DNA of 64,000 bases from Streptomyces sp. NBC_00525 (GCF_036346595.1 NZ_CP107834.1:930001-994000); one strand, 5' to 3'. Positions 53,804-63,422 are shown, counted from the first letter of the stretch. Notes: generated from the letters alone by a model not told the origin. Translations and numbers: made by a program.

Positions 53804-55128
53804 CGGCTCTCCTCCTGCTGTCGCTCGGTGCGCGGGGTGGGTGCGTGGCGGTGTGCGGCGAGGGACTCGGGGCGCATCCTGGCCGAGAAGCCGGGGGCCT
53901 CGGGGGCGGTGTAGCGGCCGTCGACGAGGACGACGGGGTCGGTGAAGTGCTCGTGGAGGTGGTCGACGTACTCGATCACGCGGTTCTCCCGGCTGCCGGA
54001 GACGGCGACGAAGTCGAACATGGCGAGGTGCTGGACGAGTTCGCAGAGCCCGACTCCCCCGGCGTGCGGGCAGACGGGGACGCCGTACTTGGCGGCCAGC
54101 AGCAGGATCGCCAGGTTCTCGTTGACGCCGGCGACGCGTGCGGCGTCGATCTGGACGAAGTCGACGGCCCCGGCCTGCAGGAGCTGCTTGAACACGACCC
54201 GGTTGGCAGCGTGTTCGCCGGTGGCGACGGCGACCGGCTGTCCGGCGCGCACGGCGGCGTGGCCGAGTACGTCGTCGGGGCTGGTCGGTTCCTCGATCCA
54301 GTGCGGGTCGTACGGGGCGAGCGCGGTCATCCGGGCGATGGCTTCGGCCACGTCCCAGCGCTGGTTGGCGTCCAGGGCGATGCGGACGTCCGGGCCGACC
54401 GCCGCGCGGGCGAGGGCCGTGCGGCGGACGTCGTCGTCGGGCCGGCCGCCGACCTTGAGCTTGATCTGGGTGAAGCCGTCGGCGACGGCCCGCCGGGCGA
54501 GCCGGACCAGTTTGTCGTCGGAGTAGCCGAGCCAGCCGGGTGAGGTGGTGTACGCGGGGTAGCCCTCGGCGCGCAGTCGTGCGGTGCGGGCGGCGCGGCC
54601 CGGTTCGGCGGCGCGCAGGATGGCCAGCGCCTCGTCGGGGGTGAGGGCGTCGGTGAGGTAGCGGAAGTCGACGAGGGAGACCAGTTCCTCGGGCGTCATC
54701 CGGGCCAGGAACTCCCAGACGGGCCGGCCGGCGAGCTTGGCGGCCAGGTCCCAGGCGGCGTTGACCACCGCTCCGGCGGCCATGTGCATCACGCCCTTCT
54801 CGGGTCCCAGCCAGCGCAGTTGGGAGTCATGGGTCAGCTCCCGGTACAGGGCGCCGAGGCCGGCGGCGCCGCGAGGGACGGGGCGCCCGACGAGATGGGG
54901 GCGCAGGGCCCCGATGGCGGCGGCCATGACGTCGTTGCCCCGGCCGATGGTGAAGCAGAAGCCGTGTCCTTCGGCGGGCTCGCCGTCCGGTCCGGCGGCA
55001 TCGGTGCGCAGCACGACGTAGGCGGCCGAGTAGTCGGGGTCGGGGTTCATGGCGTCCGAGCCGTCCAGCTGTCGCGAGGTCGGAAATCGGATGTCGTGGA
55101 CCTCGACGTCCGTGACGGTCTGTCTCAT
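53800..55128 (-). CDS. Enolase-superfamily sugar-acid dehydratase (probable L-fuconate dehydratase)
   Basis: The 442-residue protein begins [20 protein letters not shown] and contains [14 protein letters not shown] and [11 protein letters not shown], sequences typical of L-fuconate dehydratase. Active-site parts are the KLK base ([15 protein letters not shown]), metal ligands in [10 protein letters not shown] and [11 protein letters not shown], and [12 protein letters not shown]. The general acid/base His lies in [15 protein letters not shown]. It should dehydrate L-fuconate or a close sugar acid to the 2-keto-3-deoxy acid. GGGGGACGT precedes the ATG. Operon with the SDR gene; putative FadR-type sites lie upstream. 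Confidence 0.9.
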   Translation of the reverse strand: MRQTVTDVEVHDIRFPTSRQLDGSDAMNPDPDYSAAYVVLRTDAAGPDGEPAEGHGFCFTIGRGNDVMAAAIGALRPHLVGRPVPRGAAGLGALYRELTHDSQLRWLGPEKGVMHMAAGAVVNAAWDLAAKLAGRPVWEFLARMTPEELVSLVDFRYLTDALTPDEALAILRAAEPGRAARTARLRAEGYPAYTTSPGWLGYSDDKLVRLARRAVADGFTQIKLKVGGRPDDDVRRTALARAAVGPDVRIALDANQRWDVAEAIARMTALAPYDPHWIEEPTSPDDVLGHAAVRAGQPVAVATGEHAANRVVFKQLLQAGAVDFVQIDAARVAGVNENLAILLLAAKYGVPVCPHAGGVGLCELVQHLAMFDFVAVSGSRENRVIEYVDHLHEHFTDPVVLVDGRYTAPEAPGFSARMRPESLAAHRHAPTPRTERQQEESR

Positions 55129-55146
55129 ACGTCCCCCAGGGAAATA

Positions 55147-55241
55147 ACATCGGACCTCTGCACGGGTCATCCGATGTATAGCCCGCCGAATACCCCTCGG
55201 TCCAGAGAGATGGCCCGAATTTCGGCCGACAGCTCGGATGT
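55147..55241. promoter_or_regulatory. Candidate FadR-type operator region ahead of fuconate dehydratase operon
   Basis: ACATCGGA (55147-55154) and TCCGATGT (55070 region corrected: 55170-55177) form an inverted repeat with a 15-base spacer. TCGGATGT occurs again at 55234-55241. The same octamer precedes the regulator gene at 52319-52326. Confidence 0.55.
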
Positions 55242-55358
55242 ATGAGTAGGTGTTGTTCAACTGGGCAGGTTCACCCGGCCATGCACGGGGCTGCGGTTCG
55301 GGACGCCGCAGGCCGTAAGGTTGTCCCGTACGCAAGGGAACTTCGGAAGGAGGCTGGG

Positions 55359-56474
55359 GTGATCGAGCTCGAGGGCGTTCCCGAGCTGATCGACCCGGTC
55401 ATGGTGGCCGCGTTCGAGGGGTGGAACGACGCGGGTGACGCCGCCTCCACAGCGGTCGCGCATCTGGACCGGGAGTGGAAGGGGGAGGTGTTCGCGGCGC
55501 TCGACGCCGAGGACTACTACGACTTCCAGGTCAATCGCCCCACGGTGTGGCTGGACGGCGGGGTGCGCAAGATCACCTGGCCGACCACCCGGCTCTCCGT
55601 GGTCCGCATCGGCGGGGACAAGCCCCGCGATCTCGTCCTGGTCCGGGGCATCGAACCGTCCATGCGCTGGCGGTCGTTCTGCAACGAACTCCTGGGCTTC
55701 GCGCATGAACTGGGCGTCGAGATGGTGGTGGTGCTCGGCGCGCTGCTGGGCGACACCCCGCACACCCGCCCGGTCCCGGTCAGCGGAGTCACGTCCGACC
55801 CGGACCTGGCCCGCACCATGGACCTGGAGGAGACCAGGTACGAGGGCCCGACCGGCATCGTCGGCATCCTCCAGGAGGCGTGCACCCACGCGGGTGTGCC
55901 CGCGGTGAGCCTGTGGGCCGCGGTGCCGCACTATGTGTCGCAGCCGCCCAACCCCAAGGCGACGCTGGCCCTGCTGAACCGTCTGGAGGATCTGCTCGGG
56001 CTGCGCATTCCGCTCGGCGAGCTGCCGGAGGACGCGCGCGCCTGGCAGGTCGGGGTCGACCAACTGGCCGCCGAGGACAGCGAGGTGGCCGAGTACGTGC
56101 AGACGCTGGAGGAGGCCCGCGACACGGCGGAGCTGCCCGAGGCGAGCGGTGAGGCCATCGCCCGCGAGTTCGAGCGGTATCTGCGGCGCCGCGATCCGGG
56201 CCCCGCGCAGCCGCCCGGCGGGCATGCCACGGAGTCCGGTGACACCTCGTACCTCCGGGAGACGTCCGGCGAACGCGTCAGGCCGCCGAAGCCGCTGCGC
56301 CCGGAGACGGGTCCGGCCCGGCCCGGCACCGCGGGACCCGCACGGCCGTCGTCCGACGACCCCGGCAACCGTACGGACGGCACCGCCGGTCCGGCCGGCG
56401 GCCCGGACGGGGACGGCGGCAACGGCGACGACAGCGACGACGACGGCAGCGACGGCCCCCCGACCCAGGACTGA
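55359..56474 (+). CDS. PAC2 family protein (proteasome-assembly-chaperone-like fold)
   Basis: The 371-residue protein has a PAC2 domain at about residues 1-260 ([60 protein letters not shown]). A disordered Pro/Gly/Asp-rich tail of about 90 residues follows, ending [12 protein letters not shown]2 proteins resemble the eukaryotic proteasome assembly chaperone 2, but the bacterial role is unproven. The GTG at 55359 follows GGAAGGAGG; an in-frame extension upstream is not convincing. It converges on mshC. A conserved actinobacterial neighbour of mshC and metH. Confidence 0.9.
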   Translation: MIELEGVPELIDPVMVAAFEGWNDAGDAASTAVAHLDREWKGEVFAALDAEDYYDFQVNRPTVWLDGGVRKITWPTTRLSVVRIGGDKPRDLVLVRGIEPSMRWRSFCNELLGFAHELGVEMVVVLGALLGDTPHTRPVPVSGVTSDPDLARTMDLEETRYEGPTGIVGILQEACTHAGVPAVSLWAAVPHYVSQPPNPKATLALLNRLEDLLGLRIPLGELPEDARAWQVGVDQLAAEDSEVAEYVQTLEEARDTAELPEASGEAIAREFERYLRRRDPGPAQPPGGHATESGDTSYLRETSGERVRPPKPLRPETGPARPGTAGPARPSSDDPGNRTDGTAGPAGGPDGDGGNGDDSDDDGSDGPPTQD

Positions 56475-56492
56475 GACAGCCGCGGAACGGCG

Positions 56493-56529
56493 ACCGGCCC
56501 CGGACTTCGTACGGAAGTCCGGGGCCGGT
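56493..56529. terminator. Bidirectional hairpin terminator between PAC2 gene and mshC
   Basis: ACCGGCCCCGGACTTC (56493-56508) pairs perfectly with 56514-56529 around a five-base loop, between convergent genes. Confidence 0.85.
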
Positions 56530-56556
56530 GACGTCGGTGGGCGGTGCGGCCGGCTG

Positions 56557-57786
56557 CTACAGGGCGACGCCGAGCAGCGCGTCGACGGTGCGCGAGACGA
56601 GGCCGGGCGCCCCCTCGTCCGTACCGCCCTCGGCGCTCTGCCGTTCGGCCCAGCGGTCCACGGCGGCCAGCGCGGCCGGGGCGTCGAGGTCGTCGGCGAG
56701 GGCCGTGCGGACCTCCTCGACCAGGGCGTCGGCGGACAGCCCGTCCGGGCGGGAGACGGCGGCGCGCCAGCGGGCGAGCCGCGCGACCGCGTCGGCGAGC
56801 ACCTGGTCGGTCCACTCCCAGTCGGCGCGGTAGTGGTGGGCGAGCAGGGCGAGGCGGATCGCCGCCGGGTCCACGCCGTCGCGGCGCAGCGCGGAGACGA
56901 AGACGAGGTTGCCCCGGGACTTGGACATCTTCTCGCCGTCCAGGCCGACCATGCCGGCGTGTACGTACGCCTTGGCGAAGGGGTGCTCGCCGGTGAGCAC
57001 CTGGGCGTGCGAGGCGCCCATCTCGTGGTGCGGGAAGGCGAGGTCGGAGCCGCCTCCCTGGACGTCGAAGCCCATGCCGAGGTGGTCCAGGGCGATGGCC
57101 ACGCACTCGATGTGCCAGCCGGGCCGGCCGGGGCCGAGCGAGCCGCCGTCCCAGCTCGGCTCGCCCTCGCGGGCGGCCATCCAGAGCATCGGGTCGAGCG
57201 GGTTCTTCTTGCCGGGGCGCTCCGGGTCGCCACCGCGTTCGGCGGAGAGCAGCCGCATGGCCTCGGCGTCGAGGTTGGACACCTGACCGAAGTGCGGGTC
57301 GGTGTCGACGGAGAAGTAGACGTCCCCGTCGAGTTCGTAGGCGGCGCCCGCGTCGCGGAGCCGTTCGACGAGCGGCACGATGCCGGGTATCGCCTCGACG
57401 GCCCCGATGTAGTGGCGCGGCGGGAGCATGCGCAGCGCGGTCATGTCCTCCCGGAACAGGGCCGTCTCGCGTTCGGCGAGCGCGGTCCAGTCCTGGCCGT
57501 CGCGCACGGCCCGCTCCAGCAGCGGATCGTCCACGTCCGTCACGTTCTGGACGTAGTGGACCTGCCGCTTGGTGTCGAGCCACACGCGCTGTACGAGGTC
57601 GAACGCGTTGTAGGTCGCCGCGTGACCCATATGGGTCGCGTCGTACGGGGTGATGCCGCAGACGTAGATACGGGCGACGGGACCGGGGTCGAGGGTGATC
57701 CGACCGCCGGTCGCGGTGTCGTGGATCCGGAGGTCGCGGCCCTTGCCGGGCAGGGCGGGGACCTCAGAAGCGGGCCAGGCATGCAT
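56557..57786 (-). CDS. mshC: Mycothiol biosynthesis cysteine ligase MshC
   Basis: The 409-residue enzyme ligates cysteine to 1-D-myo-inosityl-2-amino-2-deoxyglucopyranoside with ATP, the third step of mycothiol synthesis. It is a cysteinyl-tRNA synthetase paralogue without the anticodon-binding domain. Zinc ligand C43 ([20 protein letters not shown]), the HMGH signature (52-55), [20 protein letters not shown] and the EKMSKSRGN loop are visible. The short length (CysS is about 460) and N-terminal [10 protein letters not shown] fit MshC. The ribosome-binding site is weak. It is followed by a hairpin shared with the PAC2 gene. Confidence 0.95.
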   Translation of the reverse strand: MHAWPASEVPALPGKGRDLRIHDTATGGRITLDPGPVARIYVCGITPYDATHMGHAATYNAFDLVQRVWLDTKRQVHYVQNVTDVDDPLLERAVRDGQDWTALAERETALFREDMTALRMLPPRHYIGAVEAIPGIVPLVERLRDAGAAYELDGDVYFSVDTDPHFGQVSNLDAEAMRLLSAERGGDPERPGKKNPLDPMLWMAAREGEPSWDGGSLGPGRPGWHIECVAIALDHLGMGFDVQGGGSDLAFPHHEMGASHAQVLTGEHPFAKAYVHAGMVGLDGEKMSKSRGNLVFVSALRRDGVDPAAIRLALLAHHYRADWEWTDQVLADAVARLARWRAAVSRPDGLSADALVEEVRTALADDLDAPAALAAVDRWAERQSAEGGTDEGAPGLVSRTVDALLGVAL

Positions 57787-57881
57787 GCGACGAGCGTAAC
57801 CGGATGCGGCTTCCGGATACGAACCGGAGGGGCGATCTCGTCCGAAGAGGCCCTCTTGCGGTCCGGGGGCCGAACGTGCAT

Positions 57882-58724
57882 TCAGACGGGCGGCCAGGGG
57901 ATGGCGGGCCACTCGCCGCTCGGTTCCCGGTGCAGCCCGGTGGCGCGCAGCCCGGCCACGCGGGCCCGCAGGGCCCCGATCTCGGCCGGGGTGATGAGTT
58001 CGGCCAGCCGGGTGACCAGCGGGGCGCCGGGCTCCAGTTCGGCGGCGAGCCGGGCGAGGACGTCGACGGCCTCGGCGGTGAGGGGTTCGCCCGCCCAGCC
58101 CCAGAGCAGGGTGCGCAGCTTGTCGTCGGTGTGGAAGGTCACGCCGTGGTCGATGCCGTAGAGCCGGCCGCCGGGCGCGGGCAGCAGATGCCCGCCCTTG
58201 CGGTCGCCGTTGTTGATGACGGCGTCCAGCACGGCGAGCCGCCGCAGCCGGGGGTCGTCCGCGTGCACCAGGAGCGCGGTGCGCCCCTCGCCCACCTCGG
58301 CGAACGCCACGGCCTTCCAGCCCTCGCCGGGCTCCTCGTCCTCGATGAGCGCGAGCAGGCCCGGCTCGTCCCCGTCCGGTGCCCCGGCTTCGATCCACAG
58401 CTGGCACATGCCCTGCCCGTACGGCCCGTCCCGCAGGACGGTCGGCGGCACCAGGCCCCAGCCCGTGGCCTCGGAGACGGCGTAGGCGGCCACCTCGCGC
58501 TGGGCGAGGGTGCCGTCCGGGAAGTCCCACAGGGGCTGCTCGCCGGCCACCGGCTTGTAGACGCAGTACGCCTCCTCGCCCTCGTGGGCCACGGAGCAGT
58601 ACAGCACCGCGTTGGACGCCCCGCGCACCTGCCCGAGCACGGTGAGCGTGCCCTCGGCCAGCAGGGTGACCTGCTCGGCGTCGGTCAGGAGGCGCCCCGG
58701 CGGTATCCGTTCTGGCGCGGGCAT
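57882..58724 (-). CDS. Conserved actinobacterial protein (TIGR03843/SCO1664 family, PI3/4-kinase-like)
   Basis: The 280-residue protein matches from memory a family distantly like phosphatidylinositol 3/4-kinases. [20 protein letters not shown] resembles a nucleotide-binding lysine region. [20 protein letters not shown] and [20 protein letters not shown] look like catalytic and metal-binding loops. A kinase or ATP-binding role is inferred only. The ATG at 58724 overlaps the end of the DUF3090 gene by 40 bases. It is the third gene of a conserved trio next to mshC. Confidence 0.85.
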   Translation of the reverse strand: MPAPERIPPGRLLTDAEQVTLLAEGTLTVLGQVRGASNAVLYCSVAHEGEEAYCVYKPVAGEQPLWDFPDGTLAQREVAAYAVSEATGWGLVPPTVLRDGPYGQGMCQLWIEAGAPDGDEPGLLALIEDEEPGEGWKAVAFAEVGEGRTALLVHADDPRLRRLAVLDAVINNGDRKGGHLLPAPGGRLYGIDHGVTFHTDDKLRTLLWGWAGEPLTAEAVDVLARLAAELEPGAPLVTRLAELITPAEIGALRARVAGLRATGLHREPSGEWPAIPWPPV

Positions 58725-59278
58725 ACGTGTCCTTCCGGGTCGAGCGGCAGGCTGCACAGCGGGCACGGCGGGCGGCCCGCGTTCACCACGTCCAGGGCGC
58801 GCTTGGCGAAGGCGCGGGCCTGGGCGCCGGTGAGCCGGACACGGAGCATCGGCGGGCCGTTCTCCTCGTCCTGCAGGAGCCGCTCCTCGGCCTCGGCGAG
58901 GTCCTCGACGGAGTCGGCGTCGAGTTCGACCAGGGCCTGGGCCTCGACGATCATGCGCTGCTCCTCGCCGTCCCAGGCGAGCGCCATGGTGCCGACGCGG
59001 AACTCCTCCTCGACGGGGATGTCGAGCGGCGCGGTGTCGGTGACGTCCATCGGGGCGACGGCGGGCACCGGGGAGTTGCCCCCGGTGCGCCGCACCACCT
59101 CGTCCAGCAGTTCGTCCACGCGTTCGGCGAGCGCGGCGACCTGGGTCTTCTCCAGGGCCACGCTGGTGACACGTCCGCCCGAGGAAGCCTGCAGGAAGAA
59201 CGTACGGCGTCCAGGCAGCCCGACCGTGCCGGCCACGAAACGGTCCGGGGGGTCGTAGAGGAACACCTGACGGGACAC
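58685..59278 (-). CDS. DUF3090 family conserved actinobacterial protein (TIGR03847)
   Basis: The 197-residue protein of unknown function begins [20 protein letters not shown] and has the characteristic [20 protein letters not shown], then [20 protein letters not shown]. The C-terminal [20 protein letters not shown] carries a CxxC and a further cysteine, a likely zinc-binding knuckle. Its last 40 bases overlap the start of the next gene, so expression is tightly coupled. It is the middle member of the trio with the phosphatase and the kinase-like protein. Confidence 0.9.
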   Translation of the reverse strand: MSRQVFLYDPPDRFVAGTVGLPGRRTFFLQASSGGRVTSVALEKTQVAALAERVDELLDEVVRRTGGNSPVPAVAPMDVTDTAPLDIPVEEEFRVGTMALAWDGEEQRMIVEAQALVELDADSVEDLAEAEERLLQDEENGPPMLRVRLTGAQARAFAKRALDVVNAGRPPCPLCSLPLDPEGHVCPRQNGYRRGAS

Positions 59279-59371
59279 GTCCTGTCTCCCTTGAGAGTCG
59301 ATGGCGGATGGGGGGTGGGCCGGAGCCTTCGAAAGCGTTCTACGGCGCGTCCACCCTACTGTGCGCGGCGA

Positions 59372-60064
59372 TCACGGCGCCCCTGCGCCGCCCCCGACCG
59401 CCGCGTCCTGCCCGGCGCCGGCGTCCGGTTCGCGGGGTGCGAGTCCGGCGAGGTCGCCCGTGTCGCCGAGGCGCAGCAGATAGGGGCGCAGCCGGGTGTA
59501 GCGGATCGCGGTGACCGAGCAGGGGTCGGCGTGGACGCGCTGGAAGAGGTCCAGGTGCAGGCCGAGCGCGTCGGCGACGAGGGACTTGATGATGTCGCCG
59601 TGCGAGCACATGACGTACAGGGCGTTCTCGCCGTGCTCCGCCTCGAAGCGCGCGTTCCACTCCCGTACCGCTTCGACGGCGCGGGCCTGCATGGCGCGCA
59701 TCGATTCGCCGCCGGGGAACGTGGCAGCGGAGGGGTGCTGCTGGACGACGGTCATCAGCGGGTCGTCGGTGAGTTCGGCGAGTTTGCGGCCGGACCAGTC
59801 GCCGTAGTCGCACTCGCTGATCCGCTCCTCGACGTGGCGCGGCAGGTCCGGGCGGGCGGCCAGCAGGGGTTCCAGGGTCTCCCGGCAGCGTTGCAGGGGG
59901 CTGCTGACGACGGCGGCCAGCGGGAGCGCGGCCAGCCGTCCGGGGAGGGCGGCGGCCTGCGCGCGACCGCGCTCGTCGAGGGCGATGCCGGGGGTGCGGC
60001 CGGCGAGCACTCCGTCCGTGTTGGCGGTCGAGCGTCCGTGGCGTACGAGGATCAGGGTGGGCAT
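59372..60064 (-). CDS. Histidine phosphatase family protein (MSMEG_4193 type)
   Basis: The 230-residue protein is a phosphoglycerate-mutase-like phosphatase. The phospho-acceptor His lies in LVRHGRSTANTDGVLAGRTP, the acidic residue in SECDYGDWSGRKLAEL and the second His in MCSHGDIIKSLV. The substrate is unknown. It begins the conserved three-gene actinobacterial cluster with DUF3090 and the kinase-like protein, and is 88 bp divergent from the CorA gene. The C-terminal tail is Gly/Ala/Pro-rich. Confidence 0.93.
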   Translation of the reverse strand: MPTLILVRHGRSTANTDGVLAGRTPGIALDERGRAQAAALPGRLAALPLAAVVSSPLQRCRETLEPLLAARPDLPRHVEERISECDYGDWSGRKLAELTDDPLMTVVQQHPSAATFPGGESMRAMQARAVEAVREWNARFEAEHGENALYVMCSHGDIIKSLVADALGLHLDLFQRVHADPCSVTAIRYTRLRPYLLRLGDTGDLAGLAPREPDAGAGQDAAVGGGAGAP

Positions 60065-60152
60065 GCGTTCCAGCGTACGGTCCCGTTCCGGCCGGGCGGC
60101 GGGCGCGCGACACCCCCGACGGACGTGCATGGCGGGGCGTGGGCAGGGAACA

Positions 60153-61148
60153 ATGCGCGCCGTGATTGTCGACTGTGCCATCTACCGCGACGGACGCCGC
60201 ACCGACGGCCCCGCCGACTTCTCCGATGCCCTGGCCGAGGCGCGGGCCTCGGGGGACGCGTTCCTGTGGATCGGGCTGTACGAGCCGACGGAGAAGGAGT
60301 TCGATCTCGTCAGCCACGAGTTCGGGCTGCATCCGCTGGCCGTGGAGGACGCCCTGTCCGCACACCAGCGGCCCAAGCTGGAGGTGTACGACGACTCGTT
60401 GTTCGCGGTGATCAAGCCGGTGCTGTACGACCACGACAGCGACTCCGTCACCGCGCACGAGCTGATGGTGTTCCTGGGCGACTCGTTCGTGGTGACGGTG
60501 CGGCACGGCGAGGGGGCGCCGCTGGCCGCCGTACGCCGCCGGCTGGAGGCGGAGCCCGAGGTGCTGCGGCACGGGCCGACCGCGGTGCTGTACGCGGTCA
60601 GCGACGCCATCGTGGACCACTACATAGACGTGGCGGGCGAGCTCCAGGTCGACCTGGAGGAGCTGGAGACCCAGGTCTTCGCGCCGAGCGGTACGGACGA
60701 CTCCAAGAACACCGCCGCCCGCATCTACACCTTCAAGCGCCAGGTGCTGGAGTTCCGCCGGGCGACGGTCCCGCTGGCCGCGCCGCTGGCCCGGCTGGCG
60801 GGCGCCGGGGTGCCGTTCGTGCAGGAGCACGCGCAGCCGTTCTTCCGGGACGTCCAGGACCATCTGACCCGCGCCAACGAGCAGGTGGAGGGGCTCGACC
60901 GGCTGCTGTCGGACATCCTGTCCGCGCATCTCGCGCAGATGGGGGTGCGGCAGAACGACGACATGCGCAAGATCTCCGCCTGGGCGGCGATGGCCGCGGT
61001 GCCGACGATGGTCGCCGGGATCTACGGCATGAACTTCGAGCACATGCCGGAGCTGCGCTGGGTGGGGTCCTACCCGCTGGTGCTGCTGCTGATGGCGGGG
61101 GCGGTCCTGGGCCTGTACCGCCAGTTCAAGCGGCGCGGCTGGCTCTGA
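60153..61148 (+). CDS. CorA-family magnesium/cobalt transporter
   Basis: The 331-residue protein has a cytoplasmic alpha/beta funnel (FLWIGLYEPTEKEFDLVSHE, FGLHPLAVEDALSAHQRPKL). A long helix and two C-terminal membrane spans follow. The pore signature YGMNF is at the end of the first span (MVAGIYGMNFEHMPELRWVG). It should form a pentameric divalent-cation channel. The ATG at 60153 follows GCAGGGAACA. It is divergent from the phosphatase gene and convergent with the ferritin-like gene. Confidence 0.94.
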   Translation: MRAVIVDCAIYRDGRRTDGPADFSDALAEARASGDAFLWIGLYEPTEKEFDLVSHEFGLHPLAVEDALSAHQRPKLEVYDDSLFAVIKPVLYDHDSDSVTAHELMVFLGDSFVVTVRHGEGAPLAAVRRRLEAEPEVLRHGPTAVLYAVSDAIVDHYIDVAGELQVDLEELETQVFAPSGTDDSKNTAARIYTFKRQVLEFRRATVPLAAPLARLAGAGVPFVQEHAQPFFRDVQDHLTRANEQVEGLDRLLSDILSAHLAQMGVRQNDDMRKISAWAAMAAVPTMVAGIYGMNFEHMPELRWVGSYPLVLLLMAGAVLGLYRQFKRRGWL

Positions 61149-61166
61149 GCCCCCGCCGGGGCCGGG

Positions 61167-61955
61167 TCAGGCGTACTCGGGGGCCGGGGTCGCGGGGCCG
61201 CCCAGGGCGTCGCGCCGGGCGGGCGAGGCGAGGTCGACCATGCGCCGCCAGCCGCCGAGGCGCTCGTACGCGTACATGGCGTGGATGCCCGCGGCGAGCA
61301 GCCCGGCCTTCGCCCGCGACCAGCCGAGCACCCGGCCCATGTGGTCCATGACGGCGAGGCTGACGTCGCGGTAGACGCGGATCTCGGCGAGGGCGCACTC
61401 GCGCAGGACGCGCTGGATCGTCCGGCCGTGGCCGGCGCGGGCGAAGCGCAGCAGTTCCTCGTGGCAGTAGGCGAGGTGGTTGTCCTCGTCGTTCGAGATC
61501 ATCCGCACCGCGCGGCCCAATTCGGGGTGGTCGGCGAAGTGCTTGTTCAGCAGCCGCATCTGTTCGGAGGCGCGCTGCTCGGTCACCCGGCTGTGGGCCA
61601 GGTAGGTGATGATGTCGCCCTCGGTCAGCGGCTCGTCGCGGCCCAGCTTCTCGTGCGCGAGTCCGATGCCGTGCCGTTCGAGGAGCATCGTGTAGTCGGT
61701 GTCCGGCGGGACGGGGCCGGGGGTGAGGCCGCGCTTCTTGAGCAGCGCGTTGAAGATCCTGCCGTGCTTGTCCTCGTCGGCGCCGTGCCGGGCGATCCTG
61801 GGGGCCAGTTCGCGCTGGCTCGCCGGGACGAGGGCCGCGATCCTGCCGTTCTCCCAGCCGCCCTGGGACTCGCCGCTGGCGGCGATGGAGCAGAACAGAC
61901 GGAACGATTCGTCGTTGTCGAGGATCTCCTGGAACAGGTTCTTTGCCGAGAGCAT
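61167..61955 (-). CDS. Ferritin-like domain protein of unknown function
   Basis: The roughly 262-residue all-helical protein has two ExxH motifs, EDKH in HGADEDKHGRIFNALLKKRG and EDNH in ISNDEDNHLAYCHEELLRFA. Both lie in helices as expected for a ferritin-like diiron fold. A further candidate ligand set lies near LLERHGIGLAHEKLGRDEPL. Function is unknown; oxygenase, iron-binding or redox roles are possible. The ATG at 61955 is chosen because GGAGG lies nine bases ahead; two in-frame GTGs just upstream are alternatives. It converges on corA. Confidence 0.8.
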   Translation of the reverse strand: MLSAKNLFQEILDNDESFRLFCSIAASGESQGGWENGRIAALVPASQRELAPRIARHGADEDKHGRIFNALLKKRGLTPGPVPPDTDYTMLLERHGIGLAHEKLGRDEPLTEGDIITYLAHSRVTEQRASEQMRLLNKHFADHPELGRAVRMISNDEDNHLAYCHEELLRFARAGHGRTIQRVLRECALAEIRVYRDVSLAVMDHMGRVLGWSRAKAGLLAAGIHAMYAYERLGGWRRMVDLASPARRDALGGPATPAPEYA

Positions 61956-62143
61956 CACTGCCACCTCCGTGCCGGCTTCGCCGAGCGCCAGTCAAATGCG
62001 GACGGCGGGAGCGGGCAACAGGAGGGTGCGGCGACTGGGCCGAACGGGGGGCGCGGAGGCCGTCGCCGGGGCCGCGCGAAAGGCGGCGAACCGTTTTTGC
62101 CCGGACCCGTAACCCGGCCGCTCCGGCCGCGTTGTTCCCGGTG

Positions 62144-62184
62144 ACGGCCGTGGCGGGGAGCCCCCGAGCCCCCACCACGGCCGT
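62144..62184 (-). terminator. Hairpin terminator after LLM oxidoreductase gene
   Basis: ACGGCCGTGGCGGGG (62144-62158) pairs with 62170-62184 with one mismatch and an 11-base loop, 47 bases past the stop. The rest of 61956-62231 shows nothing recognisable beyond the promoter region of the ferritin-like gene. Confidence 0.65.
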
Positions 62185-62231
62185 GGTGCGTGGTACGCCG
62201 CTCCCGCGCGGTGTACGCGGCCCCGGCGGGG

Positions 62232-63281
62232 TTACGCGAGCCCGGCGCGCTCCAGGGCGTCCGTGCCCGCCCGCAGCGCGGCGATCCGCTCGTCCAGGGT
62301 GAAGCCGGCCGGGGCCAGGGTCAGCGTCGTGACCCCCACCTCCGCGTACGCCTGCATGCGCTCGGCGATCCGGTCCACCGAGCCGAGCAGCGTCGTCTGG
62401 TCGATCAGCTGGTGCGGGACGGCCGCCGCGGCGCCGCTCTTGTCGCCGGAGAGGTACTTCTCCTGGATCTCGGCGGCCTCCTTCTCGTACCCCATGCGCT
62501 GGGCGAGCCGGTTGTAGAAGTTCTGCTTGGCGCTGCCCATCCCGCCGACGTAGAGCGCGGTGTAGGGGCGGAACATGTCCGCCAGGCCGTGGATGTCGTC
62601 GCCGACGGCGAGCGGCACGGTCGGGCAGACGTCGAAGCCCTCCATCGTCTTCCCGGCCTTCTCCCGGCCGGCCCGCAGTTGGCGGACGGCGGTCTCCTCC
62701 AGGTGCTCGGCGGACGGGAAGATCAGCAGCGCGCCGTCGGCGATCTCACCCGTCTGCTCCAGGTTCTTCGGGCCGATCGCGGCGATGTAGAGCGGGATGT
62801 GCTCGCGCTGCGGGTGCACGGTCAGCTTGAGCGGCTTGCCCGGACCGTCCGGCAGCGGGAGCGTCCAGTGCTCCCCCTCGTACGACAGCCGCTCGCGGGT
62901 CATCGCCCGGCGGACGATCTCGACGTACTCGCGGGTGCGGGCCAGCGGCTTGTCGAACCGGACGCCGTACCAGCCCTCCGAGACCTGCGGTCCCGACACG
63001 CCGAGGCCGAGGCGGAACCGGCCGCCGGACAGGGAGTCGAGCGTGGCCGCGGTCATGGCCGCCATCGCGGGCTGGCGCGCCGGGATCTGGAGGATGGCGG
63101 AGCCGACGTCGATCGACTCCGTCTGCGCGGCCACCCAGGCCAGTACGGTCGGCGCGTCGGAGCCGTACGCCTCGGCCGCCCAGCAGACGTCGTAGCCGAG
63201 CCGGTCGGCCTCCTGCGCGACGGCGAGGTTGTCGCCGTCCATTCCCGCGCCCCAGTAGCCGAGATTGATGCCGAGCCGCAT
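62232..63281 (-). CDS. LLM class F420-dependent oxidoreductase
   Basis: The 349-residue TIM-barrel protein is of the luciferase-like monooxygenase superfamily. It begins MRLGINLGYWGAGMDGDNLA and shows EADRLGYDVCWAAEAYGSDA, LDSLSGGRFRLGLGVSGPQV and PLYIAAIGPKNLEQTGEIAD, typical of actinobacterial F420-dependent members. The substrate is unknown. A palindrome (TTACCGATCAGTAA) lies 12 bases before its start. A hairpin follows the gene. Confidence 0.92.
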   Translation of the reverse strand: MRLGINLGYWGAGMDGDNLAVAQEADRLGYDVCWAAEAYGSDAPTVLAWVAAQTESIDVGSAILQIPARQPAMAAMTAATLDSLSGGRFRLGLGVSGPQVSEGWYGVRFDKPLARTREYVEIVRRAMTRERLSYEGEHWTLPLPDGPGKPLKLTVHPQREHIPLYIAAIGPKNLEQTGEIADGALLIFPSAEHLEETAVRQLRAGREKAGKTMEGFDVCPTVPLAVGDDIHGLADMFRPYTALYVGGMGSAKQNFYNRLAQRMGYEKEAAEIQEKYLSGDKSGAAAAVPHQLIDQTTLLGSVDRIAERMQAYAEVGVTTLTLAPAGFTLDERIAALRAGTDALERAGLA

Positions 63282-63292
63282 AGCCGAACCCC

Positions 63293-63306
63293 TTACCGAT
63301 CAGTAA
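63293..63306. promoter_or_regulatory. Candidate operator upstream of LLM oxidoreductase gene
   Basis: TTACCGATCAGTAA is a near-palindrome with TTAC and GTAA arms, the form of many TetR-family sites. It lies 12 bases before the start codon. No regulator gene adjoins. Confidence 0.4.
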
Positions 63307-63422
63307 CGTCCCTGAGTTCCGGACTCTAGCGCGCGGTGGGACGATCCGTCAGCGGTCCGCCACCGCGCCGGTCGTCCACAGCCCTGCGACGCCCGCGGCC
63401 GCGGCCAGTAATCTCAGCGCCC

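Noticed and set aside
56557..57786. Cysteinyl-tRNA synthetase
   Set aside because: The protein is too short and lacks the anticodon-binding domain; its N-terminus and context fit MshC.
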